Source: Patescibacteria group bacterium (GTDB lineage: Bacteria > Patescibacteriota > Gracilibacteria > UM-FILTER-43-11). From it: a stretch of DNA of 13,768 bases. This document shows, piece after piece, positions 6,808 through 13,420 of the stretch. The translations under genes were made by a program, and so were the position numbers. Numbering within the stretch: the stretch's first letter is position 1; each line of letters opens with the position of its first letter. The notes beneath the pieces were generated by a model. That model searched no databases, was not told the DNA's origin, and saw only the letters and a program-made list of their open reading frames with translations. The stretch spans positions 1-13,768 of the forward strand of contig JAJDCF010000045.1 in the NCBI GenBank assembly GCA_029260955.1, written 5' to 3'.

Positions 6808-6852
6808 GACAAAGTTGCCACGATTGAATCAATCTTTGTCACTCTTTTTTTT
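6808..6852 (+). terminator. Rho-independent terminator after the 5942 orphan gene
   Basis: An outer stem GACAAAG (6808-6814) pairs with CTTTGTC (6834-6840), and an inner GATTG-AAT-CAATC hairpin (6822-6834) offers an alternative fold. A run of eight T follows at 6845-6852, three bases after the stem. It begins two bases after the stop codon and insulates ybaB from the gene upstream. Confidence 0.75.
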
Positions 6853-6858
6853 GTTATG

Positions 6859-6867
6859 TGTTAAAAT
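6859..6867 (+). promoter_or_regulatory. Extended -10 promoter of ybaB-mltG
   Basis: TGT followed by TAAAAT forms an extended -10 element (TGn plus a hexamer with one mismatch to TATAAT). No good -35 lies at 17 bp, as is common for extended -10 promoters. It starts seven bases past the terminator T-run. The predicted start near 6874 leaves a leader of about 24 nt before ybaB. Confidence 0.55.
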
Positions 6868-6897
6868 ATCTGCGAAATAACATCTAAACAAAATCTT

Positions 6898-7209
6898 ATG
6901 GGATTCATGGATCAGGCCAAGGACCTTTACAAACTTCAGAAGCAGGCCAAGCAAATTAAGAAACAACTAAAGAACATTCATATCGAGGCGGAATCAGATG
7001 GAGTAGTGGTGGTTGTGAATGGAGAGCAGAATTTTATTGAGGCTAGAATTCCTGAGGCACTTTCTGGTGATGTCAAACGAATTGGTAAGGCTATTGTGGA
7101 TGCGTCTAATAAAGCTATCAAAAAGTCTCAGGCCATTGCCGCCGATAAAATGAAGGATGTTATGGGCGATATGGGTGGAATGTTTGGTGGTGGCGGACCA
7201 CAAACCTAA
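6898..7209 (+). CDS. ybaB: YbaB/EbfC family nucleoid-associated protein
   Basis: This family forms small dimeric DNA-binding proteins that coat the nucleoid. The 103 residues fit the family length and pattern. An N-terminal amphipathic helix rich in Lys/Gln (DLYKLQKQAKQIKKQL) is followed by a beta-hairpin core (GVVVVVNGEQNFIEARI), a second helix (IGKAIVDASNKAIKKSQAIAA) and a Met/Gly-rich tail ending in GGMFGGGGPQT. It is commonly found beside dnaX and recR, but here it leads a unit with mltG, and recR is not in the window. The ATG at 6898 is supported by the short leader from the extended -10 promoter. No Shine-Dalgarno sequence is present. The family assignment is firm; the exact physiological role is less so. 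Confidence 0.92.
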   Translation: MGFMDQAKDLYKLQKQAKQIKKQLKNIHIEAESDGVVVVVNGEQNFIEARIPEALSGDVKRIGKAIVDASNKAIKKSQAIAADKMKDVMGDMGGMFGGGGPQT

Positions 7210-7213
7210 ATTT

Positions 7214-8206
7214 ATGAAGAAACTATTTTTTTTGACCATTGTGGTCAGTATGGTCGGCATCTTTTTTTTGTATAGCGGTTACAGCGCGGCAATTCGTTAT
7301 GCTCTTAATCCTGATAGTTCCGCTAGAATCAATATCACCATCCCCGAAGGTTCAACCGGAGGACAAATTGCCGATATTTTGGAGGATAAAGGTCTCATCA
7401 GTAGTACAGAGGCCTTTGCTTTTTACCTTCGTCAAAATGACCTTGGTGGTGAGCTCAAGGCTGGTCGCTTTATAATGCAGGAAAATTTCAGTATGCCCAA
7501 AATCGTCGATATTCTGGTCGAAGGAAAATCCTCTGAGCTCGGTGTTACCTTGCTCGAGGGCTGGACGGCCAAGCAAATTGCCGAAAAGCTAGAGGCCGAG
7601 GAGTTGACGACGGCAGAAAGCTTTATGGAATGTATGAAAACTTGCGAGTTTGATTTCAACTTTGTTCCTGATGGCTATTTGGAGGGATATTTGTACCCAG
7701 ATACTTACTTTGTTAATGCCGGAAATTATTCTGACGAGGGTTTTATTTCACGTTTGATCAATACACTCAAAAACAAGCTCAACAATGAGGACTGGCTGGT
7801 GATCAATGCGTCTGACCGGGATTTTGAAGATATTATGATCATGGCTTCGATTGTGGAACGCGAGGAGCGTAATGATGACGAAAAATCCACTGTCGCTGGC
7901 ATATTATGGAATCGCTATGATGCCAATATCGGTTTGGGAGCGGATGCTACAGTGCTTTACGCTCTGGATAGAACCAGTGGCGGTTTGAGTTTCGAGGATT
8001 TACAAGTCGATTCGCCCTACAACACACGCAAGTATGCCGGTCTGCCCCCTACCCCCATCAGCAATCCAAGTATTTCGAGTATCCGTGCTGCTTTATATTC
8101 AGAAGACACTGACTACTGGTATTACCTTCATGATTCCGGGGGTGGAATTCATTACGCAAAAACACTTGATGAACATAATGTGAATAAGGCAAGATATATT
8201 AGATAA
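7214..8206 (+). CDS. mltG: Endolytic murein transglycosylase MltG (YceG-like)
   Basis: MltG cleaves nascent peptidoglycan strands and is thought to set glycan length or release them from the membrane. The product is 330 residues. An N-terminal signal anchor (about 4-21) is followed by a LysM-like domain (about 37-105) and the catalytic domain. Family landmarks are EGYLYPDTY (157-165), the catalytic glutamate E215 in MASIVEREE, and GLPPTPISNP (276-285), with a final HY..T.DEHN motif (313-322). The frame is open from 7157 inside ybaB, but the ATG at 7214, 4 nt after the ybaB stop, gives the proper signal anchor. Two T8 runs (7226-7233 and 7263-7270) code the anchor's Phe residues. It is co-transcribed with ybaB; no terminator follows. 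Confidence 0.95.
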   Translation: MKKLFFLTIVVSMVGIFFLYSGYSAAIRYALNPDSSARINITIPEGSTGGQIADILEDKGLISSTEAFAFYLRQNDLGGELKAGRFIMQENFSMPKIVDILVEGKSSELGVTLLEGWTAKQIAEKLEAEELTTAESFMECMKTCEFDFNFVPDGYLEGYLYPDTYFVNAGNYSDEGFISRLINTLKNKLNNEDWLVINASDRDFEDIMIMASIVEREERNDDEKSTVAGILWNRYDANIGLGADATVLYALDRTSGGLSFEDLQVDSPYNTRKYAGLPPTPISNPSISSIRAALYSEDTDYWYYLHDSGGGIHYAKTLDEHNVNKARYIR

Positions 8207-8211
8207 TATCC

Positions 8212-8225
8212 TTGACATGTGTCAA
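8212..8225. repeat. Inverted repeat over the -35 box
   Basis: TTGACA-TG-TGTCAA is a perfect 6-bp inverted repeat with a 2-bp centre, and its left arm is the -35 hexamer itself. The arrangement resembles a small operator, but a six-base dyad can occur by chance. Confidence 0.4.
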
Positions 8226-8240
8226 TAGATATATAATAAT
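8212..8240 (+). promoter_or_regulatory. Promoter of the HEAT-repeat gene
   Basis: A perfect -35 TTGACA (8212-8217) and AATAAT (8235-8240, five of six) are 17 bp apart, starting six bases after the mltG stop codon. The predicted start near 8247 leaves only the ATG at 8263 on the transcript, which corrects the longer open frame that begins with TTG inside the -35 box. Confidence 0.7.
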
Positions 8241-8262
8241 GTCAACTATAACCATTTTTGTT

Positions 8263-8787
8263 ATGTCAAAGCGCATTATTCAGTCATTGGGTAATTATCC
8301 CCCTCGTGATCCGGAGGTGTCTTACACCCAAGAGGAGCGAATAAGAATTCAAGAACTAATTGCGGAGACTCCAGCAGGCTTTCGGCCGGTTGTAGAGCAT
8401 GAGTTTGAGGCGGGGCGTTCTGTAATTGTAGAACTAGATGTCACACTAGATCTTAAATTCGCAAAATCTCCCCTGCCTAGTGAACGTGAGGAAGCTATCG
8501 ATGCATTGGGTAACACTTACAACACTCAGGTGAAGCCGATATTAATAGGCGCACTAAGCGACGATGATGCTGCTGTACGCGCCGTTGCAGTCAAGCACCT
8601 TAGTCATTATGACGGAGATGATGTGGAAGAGGCCTTATTTACTGCCATGCAGGATGACAATATAGGCATTTCTCAAGCCGCAGAGCAGGCTTTGTTTCGA
8701 ATGGGTTCTGATAAATTGAAGTTGAAATTAGATCCCAAGAAATGGCCTAAAATTAGCCAGCTGTCTACTAGTTCTGATAGTCAATAA
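8263..8787 (+). CDS. Small HEAT-repeat protein, 174 aa
   Basis: This is a cytoplasmic protein with no signal or membrane segment. Residues 87-116 (VKPILIGALSDDDAAVRAVAV and neighbours) and 119-148 (VEEALFTAMQDDN, then AAEQALFRMG) form two HEAT-like helical pairs with the characteristic Asp and Val-Arg positions. The N-terminal 70 residues are not recognisable. HEAT repeats usually bind proteins or, in some enzymes, nucleic acid; no partner can be named here. The ATG at 8263 is the only in-frame start downstream of the predicted transcription start; upstream in-frame starts overlap the promoter. No Shine-Dalgarno sequence is visible. The last 20 bp overlap the 3' end of the opposing FecR/Ig gene. 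The repeat call is fairly good; the function is unknown. Confidence 0.75.
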   Translation: MSKRIIQSLGNYPPRDPEVSYTQEERIRIQELIAETPAGFRPVVEHEFEAGRSVIVELDVTLDLKFAKSPLPSEREEAIDALGNTYNTQVKPILIGALSDDDAAVRAVAVKHLSHYDGDDVEEALFTAMQDDNIGISQAAEQALFRMGSDKLKLKLDPKKWPKISQLSTSSDSQ

Positions 8788-10579
8788 CTATTGAGCTACA
8801 ACCTTGCTCCTCTCCTTCTTTTTCGGCACAAATGCTGTAGGTGTTTTCGCCTGGTGAAAGGGTGAGTGTCTTTTTCCATTCCTCAGAACCAGGAATATAT
8901 TCACCAATGTTTGCTCCATCAATTCTAACGCGGGTAATCCATTTACCGACGCTTCCACCGACTACAATCTGATCGAGGGTGGTTTCGTATGTTCCGGAGC
9001 TGGTAGGCATGGTTATAACTGGTGCTCCTGCGCCGTTTGCACCACTTTCTACGTCGATCGTCATGCTCGCTGTGCCAATTACGTCATCGTCTGCGTCATA
9101 TGCTTTCACGGTGTATGTGTTTAACTCACCGATTTCGAGGGTATCAAGCGTGCTGTTAGCTCTGTATAGGAATGTTGAGTCGCCTTCCGAAAAGCCGGAA
9201 AGCTGATAGTTGTTAACTTCTACTTTGGATGTACCTGAGGGGACATCACCTTTAATTTCGAAAGATGTTTCGCTGGTGATCAGATTATCGCCGTTGTTCG
9301 GTGAGGTAATTTTTACACCACCTGTATTGGTGGCTTCCGGAGTAGAGGCAGGTGTAGCTTCTTCTTCATCTTCACCGTCCGGCTGAGCTTCATCATGAAC
9401 CTCTTGAGTAAGAGTTAGAGTGATGGTGGCCACTGTACTTTTGTTCTCTGATTTATCAACTGCGATTACTTCGTACTCATTATCGCCGACCCTAAGGTTT
9501 TTGAATGCAGTCTTGGCAGTGTAGCTAAACTTCTTGGAGCCAGGAACGTATTTGGTCAGTCTGTAATCGTTTACAATAACTGCTGCTGTGTCGCCACTGA
9601 CAGTACCACTTATTACTTGCTCAATGCCGTCTATAGAAACCGTATCGCCATTTGAACCTGGTACTTCGATTTGAGGCGTTGTAGGTGCTTCCTTGTCATT
9701 TTCATCGACTTCTTCTACTACCTCTTCATCCTCATCTACTACTTCATCCTCTGTCACTTCCGTGTCAGTGTCATCATCCGTTGCTTCGCCCAATTCTGTC
9801 TCATCATCTAGGGGGTTATCATCGGAATCATCAAGTAATACAGCGCCTTCCTGTTGCTGATTCCATCGATACCAGTTAGAACTCTTGAAGGCGTCATCAA
9901 GAGCAAAAATAACTTCTTTTTGAAGACCCTCAGAAAGATCTGCAGCAATCGCTTCGTCTATGATCATTTCTTGACCGACTCCAAGCGTGGATGACTTTAC
10001 AATTTTGTTGGTATACAAAATATCTGCAGTAACTGAGCCTTTCAGCACGTATAGCATGCCAGGATGACTGAGTGCGAACACACCTCCGCTTGATTTAAGT
10101 GTGAGAAGGCCTGTTGTAAAGGTAAATTCTGATGTTTGCGCACCCTCTTCATCAATCGATACCCATATCTTACCGTCTTCAAGGTCAATGGTTGCTTGGT
10201 TTCCGGCTGCATCGCGGCTAAGAGCAGCGAATTTAACTTCTGTGCTCTTATCCAGTCTAACCACATCTTTCTCAAATAGTTTTAGAGTCGCCCTTCCATC
10301 AGACTGAGTTTTTAGCTTTTCTCCTTCGTAAAGGTAAATGCTTGATGGAACATTCTTCCACTCGCTTGCCCCAGTCGTCATTGCCTTGGCACTACCTGTT
10401 TCTATGTCCAGGAATACTTTTTCACTCGATAGTGTCTCCCCTTCTCCGATGAAGGCAGAGCCCATAAAACGCCAGGCGGCAAAGATAATGCCGACAAATA
10501 TTATGATAACCAGAAACGGCTTGATAAAGTCTGTTATCTTGGAACGTGGTGCCCTTCTCTTGTATTGATAGTAATTCAT
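8768..10579 (-). CDS. Membrane-anchored FecR-domain protein with three Ig-like repeats
   Basis: This is a predicted surface protein of 603 residues. A basic N-terminus (RRAPRSK) precedes one membrane helix (about 18-38), placing the rest outside. Residues about 54-180 resemble a FecR domain: a repetitive beta pattern with GEKLKTQSDGRATLKLFE, then VVRLDKSTEVKF and DLEDGKIWVS. An Asp/Glu-rich linker follows (249-297), then three Ig-like beta domains (about 300-390, 420-511, 518-601) sharing a V.VN.Y.L....G....F core. A second acidic/Thr/Pro linker (391-418) separates the first two. Domain 3 has two cysteines (C584, C594). The ATG at 10579 fits a short leader and the correct membrane topology; the longer frame starts with TTG within the -35 box. 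No FecI-type sigma factor or TonB receptor is nearby, so classical FecR signalling is unlikely. It may be a wall- or surface-binding protein. Confidence 0.85.
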   Translation of the reverse strand: MNYYQYKRRAPRSKITDFIKPFLVIIIFVGIIFAAWRFMGSAFIGEGETLSSEKVFLDIETGSAKAMTTGASEWKNVPSSIYLYEGEKLKTQSDGRATLKLFEKDVVRLDKSTEVKFAALSRDAAGNQATIDLEDGKIWVSIDEEGAQTSEFTFTTGLLTLKSSGGVFALSHPGMLYVLKGSVTADILYTNKIVKSSTLGVGQEMIIDEAIAADLSEGLQKEVIFALDDAFKSSNWYRWNQQQEGAVLLDDSDDNPLDDETELGEATDDDTDTEVTEDEVVDEDEEVVEEVDENDKEAPTTPQIEVPGSNGDTVSIDGIEQVISGTVSGDTAAVIVNDYRLTKYVPGSKKFSYTAKTAFKNLRVGDNEYEVIAVDKSENKSTVATITLTLTQEVHDEAQPDGEDEEEATPASTPEATNTGGVKITSPNNGDNLITSETSFEIKGDVPSGTSKVEVNNYQLSGFSEGDSTFLYRANSTLDTLEIGELNTYTVKAYDADDDVIGTASMTIDVESGANGAGAPVITMPTSSGTYETTLDQIVVGGSVGKWITRVRIDGANIGEYIPGSEEWKKTLTLSPGENTYSICAEKEGEEQGCSSIVIDYQN

Positions 10580-10610
10580 GATCCTATAATTTTTTGAAGT
10601 CAGTGTAGGA

Positions 10611-10639
10611 AGTCTACAAAAAGCTCTTTTGTTTGTCAA
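10611..10639 (-). promoter_or_regulatory. Promoter of the FecR/Ig protein gene
   Basis: On the minus strand a perfect TTGACA (10639-10634) is followed after 17 bp by TAGACT (10616-10611, four of six). The predicted start near 10604 leaves a leader of about 25 nt before the ATG at 10579. The -35 overlaps the secA -35 on the other strand by five bases. Confidence 0.65.
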
Positions 10640-10661
10640 TTTAGCTTGCTTTGCCTATAAT
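10633..10661 (+). promoter_or_regulatory. Promoter of secA
   Basis: TTGTCA (10633-10638, five of six) and a perfect TATAAT (10656-10661) are 17 bp apart. The predicted start near 10668 leaves a leader of about 30 nt before the ATG at 10698. Confidence 0.75.
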
Positions 10662-10672
10662 CATTTGGCAAA
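10650..10672. repeat. Inverted repeat flanking the secA -10 box
   Basis: TTTGCC (10650-10655) and GGCAAA (10667-10672) enclose the -10 element and reach the predicted transcription start. A second pair, CTTGCT (10645-10650) and AGCAAG (10685-10690), lies immediately outside it. It could be an operator or a leader structure; chance is not excluded. Confidence 0.35.
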
Positions 10673-10697
10673 TAAAAAATTATAAGCAAGTCTGAGA

Positions 10698-13349
10698 ATG
10701 TTAACGAAAATTATCAACAAGTTTCTGGGGGATTCCAATGCGAAAGAACTCAAGAAAAGAGCCCACTTGGTCGAAGCTATCATTAAGAAGGAGGAAGAGC
10801 TTCAACCTTTGTCGGATGATGAGCTAAAGGGTAAAACCCAAGAGTTCATTGACCGACTGGAAGCTGGTGAAACGACCGATGACATTATGGTCGAAGCTTT
10901 TGCTGTGGTTAAGAATGCCTGCCGCAGGCTTGTTGGCACCAAATTCACTCTAGGAAAGGATGATAAGGAGTGGGATATGATTCCCTACGACGTACAGCTG
11001 CTTGGAGGCATCATGCTTCATGAAGGGAAGATTGCCGAAATGCGAACTGGTGAAGGTAAAACCCTTGTTGCCAGTTTGCCTCTTTACCTGAATGCACTAA
11101 CAAAAAAGGGTGCCCACCTGGTTACCGTGAATGACTATCTTGCCAGTCGTGATGCGGAGTGGATGGGTGTTTTGTATAGGTATCTCGGACTCAGCGTCGG
11201 TGTAATTGTTCATGGAATTAGTCCGGATGAAAGAAAAGAGGCTTACGCGTCAGATATAACTTACGGGACCAATAACGAATTCGGTTTTGATTATCTGCGC
11301 GATAACATGGCTCCCAAGCTCGAAAACCGTGTGCAGCGCGAACTGCACTATACTATTGTGGATGAGGTGGACTCCATTTTGATTGATGAGAGCCGTACTC
11401 CTCTAATTATTTCTGCTGCTGCTGAGGACTCAACCGACAAGTACTATCATTATTCTCAGCTGATCAATCAGCTGGTTCCGAATGAGCATTATAATATTGA
11501 TGAAAAAGCCAAGAGCACGACTTTGACTGAGGAAGGAATTGCAAAAATGGAGCAACTGCTTGGCGTAGAGAACATTTATACCGAGGCTGGCTTTTTGGAA
11601 GTTCATCATATTGAGCAGTCACTAAAGGCCAAGGCACTATTCCAGCGAGACAAAGATTATCTAATTAAGGATGATCAGATTGTTATTGTCGATGAGTTCA
11701 CGGGCAGATTGATGCCTGGCCGGCGCTACTCGGATGGTCTGCATCAGGCTATTGAGGCCAAAGAGAACGTTGAGGTTAAGCGCGAAAGCAGGACGCTAGC
11801 CACGGTTACATTTCAGAACTTCTTTAGGCTTTATGACAAGCTTTCCGGCATGACAGGTACGGCTAAAACAGAGGAAGAGGAATTCTATAAGATTTATGGT
11901 CTGGATACGATCGTAATACCTACCAACAGGCCAATTGCCAGACTGGATTTGCCCGATTTGATCTACAAAAATTCTCGTGGCAAGTGGAATAACGTCGTAA
12001 AGGGCATCAAAGAACTCAACGAAAAGGGACAGCCTGTATTGGTCGGTACCATCAGTGTCGAGACTTCAGAAATGCTCTCTAAAATGTTTAAAGTTGCTGG
12101 TATCAAGCACGAGGTTCTTAATGCCAAACAACACGAGCGCGAGGCCGAAATTGTGGCTTTGGCAGGTCAGAAAGGTGCTGTGACCATCGCCACGAATATG
12201 GCTGGTCGAGGTACAGACATTAAGCTTGGCGAAGGCGTTAATGATCTTGGCGGACTGGCCATTATAGGAACAGAGCGTCATGATTCTCGTCGTATCGACA
12301 ATCAGTTGCGTGGTCGTTCCGGACGTCAGGGTGACCCTGGTTATTCCCGGTTTTATATATCGATGGATGATGATTTGATGCGCCTTTTTGGTTCTGATCG
12401 TATTAAGAGCATGATGGATCGCCTTGGGCTTGATGACGATACGCCAATTGAGAACGCGCTCATCACTCGCAGCATAGAGTCTTCTCAAAAACGTGTAGAA
12501 GGCCATAACTTTGATATTCGAAAACACCTTTTGGAATACGATGATGTGATGAATAAGCATCGCGAAATTATTTATTCCAGGCGAATGAAGATTCTCTCAT
12601 CTGAAGATATTTCGGAGGAGGTTAAGGGTATGATGGCAGATGAGGCGCATCATTTGGTCGCCTTGCATACGTCCACTGCTAATCGTGTTGACTGGGATTT
12701 AGACGGCATGGTTAGAGCTTTAAATGCTCTTATGCCTCACTCTCAGAAGAAGCTGGATGTGGCTGATTTTGAGAAAATCGAAGACACTGAGACCCTTGCC
12801 GAAAACCTGACTAATATTTTACATAGCGAATATCAGGTTAAGGAGGATTCCCTACCTGAACAACAAATGCTCAGACGTGTTGAAATGCAGGTTTCTCTTC
12901 GTGTGGTGGATGCCCTGTGGATGGAGCACATAAATCAGATGACGCATCTTCGGGAATCCGTTTCGCTTAGAGGTTACGGTCAACGAGATCCTTTGATGGA
13001 GTACAAGCAAGAGTCTTACCAGCTTTTCGCCAAGCTTCTTGCAACGATCCAACACAACATCGTCAATACCCTCTTTAAACTTCAGATCAATGCTGAGGCG
13101 CCAATTCATACGCACCAGCGACCAGCTCAAAATCTTCAAACAAATAAGGACGCCATTGAGGGAAATATCACTAGCTCTCGTATGCAGCAAGGCAATTCTG
13201 CAGCTGCCGGTTCCGCCGCTCAGAATGCCGTGGTTCAAAAAATGACTGCCAACACACCTGCTACGCCGGCTGTAAAACACGATGAGGTCGGCCGCAATGA
13301 ACCTTGTCCTTGTGGAAGTGGCAAAAAATACAAGAAGTGCCACGGGTGA
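10698..13349 (+). CDS. secA: Preprotein translocase motor ATPase SecA
   Basis: SecA pushes unfolded preproteins through SecYEG using ATP. The 883 residues are full length with all motor motifs: Walker A MRTGEGKT (115-122), the TYGTNNEFGFDYLRDNM stretch (188-204), Walker B VDEVDSILIDE (221-231), MAGRGTDI (501-508) and the NBD2 arginine finger region DNQLRGRSGRQGD (534-546). The preprotein cross-linking, scaffold and wing regions follow in normal order. A flexible Ala/Gln-rich linker (about 805-860) leads to the C-terminal zinc motif CPCGSGKKYKKCH (C870, C872, C881, H882), which binds SecB or ribosomes in other bacteria. It ends in TGA, showing that UGA is a stop here. It is divergent from the FecR/Ig surface protein gene, a likely Sec client. 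No Shine-Dalgarno sequence and no terminator after the stop are visible. Confidence 0.98.
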   Translation: MLTKIINKFLGDSNAKELKKRAHLVEAIIKKEEELQPLSDDELKGKTQEFIDRLEAGETTDDIMVEAFAVVKNACRRLVGTKFTLGKDDKEWDMIPYDVQLLGGIMLHEGKIAEMRTGEGKTLVASLPLYLNALTKKGAHLVTVNDYLASRDAEWMGVLYRYLGLSVGVIVHGISPDERKEAYASDITYGTNNEFGFDYLRDNMAPKLENRVQRELHYTIVDEVDSILIDESRTPLIISAAAEDSTDKYYHYSQLINQLVPNEHYNIDEKAKSTTLTEEGIAKMEQLLGVENIYTEAGFLEVHHIEQSLKAKALFQRDKDYLIKDDQIVIVDEFTGRLMPGRRYSDGLHQAIEAKENVEVKRESRTLATVTFQNFFRLYDKLSGMTGTAKTEEEEFYKIYGLDTIVIPTNRPIARLDLPDLIYKNSRGKWNNVVKGIKELNEKGQPVLVGTISVETSEMLSKMFKVAGIKHEVLNAKQHEREAEIVALAGQKGAVTIATNMAGRGTDIKLGEGVNDLGGLAIIGTERHDSRRIDNQLRGRSGRQGDPGYSRFYISMDDDLMRLFGSDRIKSMMDRLGLDDDTPIENALITRSIESSQKRVEGHNFDIRKHLLEYDDVMNKHREIIYSRRMKILSSEDISEEVKGMMADEAHHLVALHTSTANRVDWDLDGMVRALNALMPHSQKKLDVADFEKIEDTETLAENLTNILHSEYQVKEDSLPEQQMLRRVEMQVSLRVVDALWMEHINQMTHLRESVSLRGYGQRDPLMEYKQESYQLFAKLLATIQHNIVNTLFKLQINAEAPIHTHQRPAQNLQTNKDAIEGNITSSRMQQGNSAAAGSAAQNAVVQKMTANTPATPAVKHDEVGRNEPCPCGSGKKYKKCHG

Positions 13350-13420
13350 AGCTGAAATTTGTATAGGATGAAGGACCGATCGACGCGTGAGCGACGACCG
13401 ACCTTCGGGAGGACAAGGCA

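Noticed and set aside
7157..7213. Longer MltG start inside ybaB
   Set aside because: The extra 19 residues read out of frame through the ybaB tail and spoil the signal anchor that starts at 7214.
9685..9879. His/Leu/Pro-rich plus-strand open frame
   Set aside because: It is the antisense of the Asp/Glu-rich linker of the FecR/Ig protein; the odd composition comes from the acidic codons.
10580..10639. Longer N-terminus of the FecR/Ig protein starting with TTG at 10639
   Set aside because: That TTG is part of the -35 TTGACA; the added residues would place unrelated sequence before the membrane helix.
12066..12560. 164-codon minus-strand open frame inside secA
   Set aside because: It lies wholly within the conserved secA motor region and has no promoter, Shine-Dalgarno sequence or recognisable domain.
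13347..13349. Alternative genetic code with UGA as glycine
   Set aside because: secA ends in TGA exactly after its zinc motif, and the orphan gene at 3686 also ends in TGA; no in-frame TGA interrupts any conserved gene.
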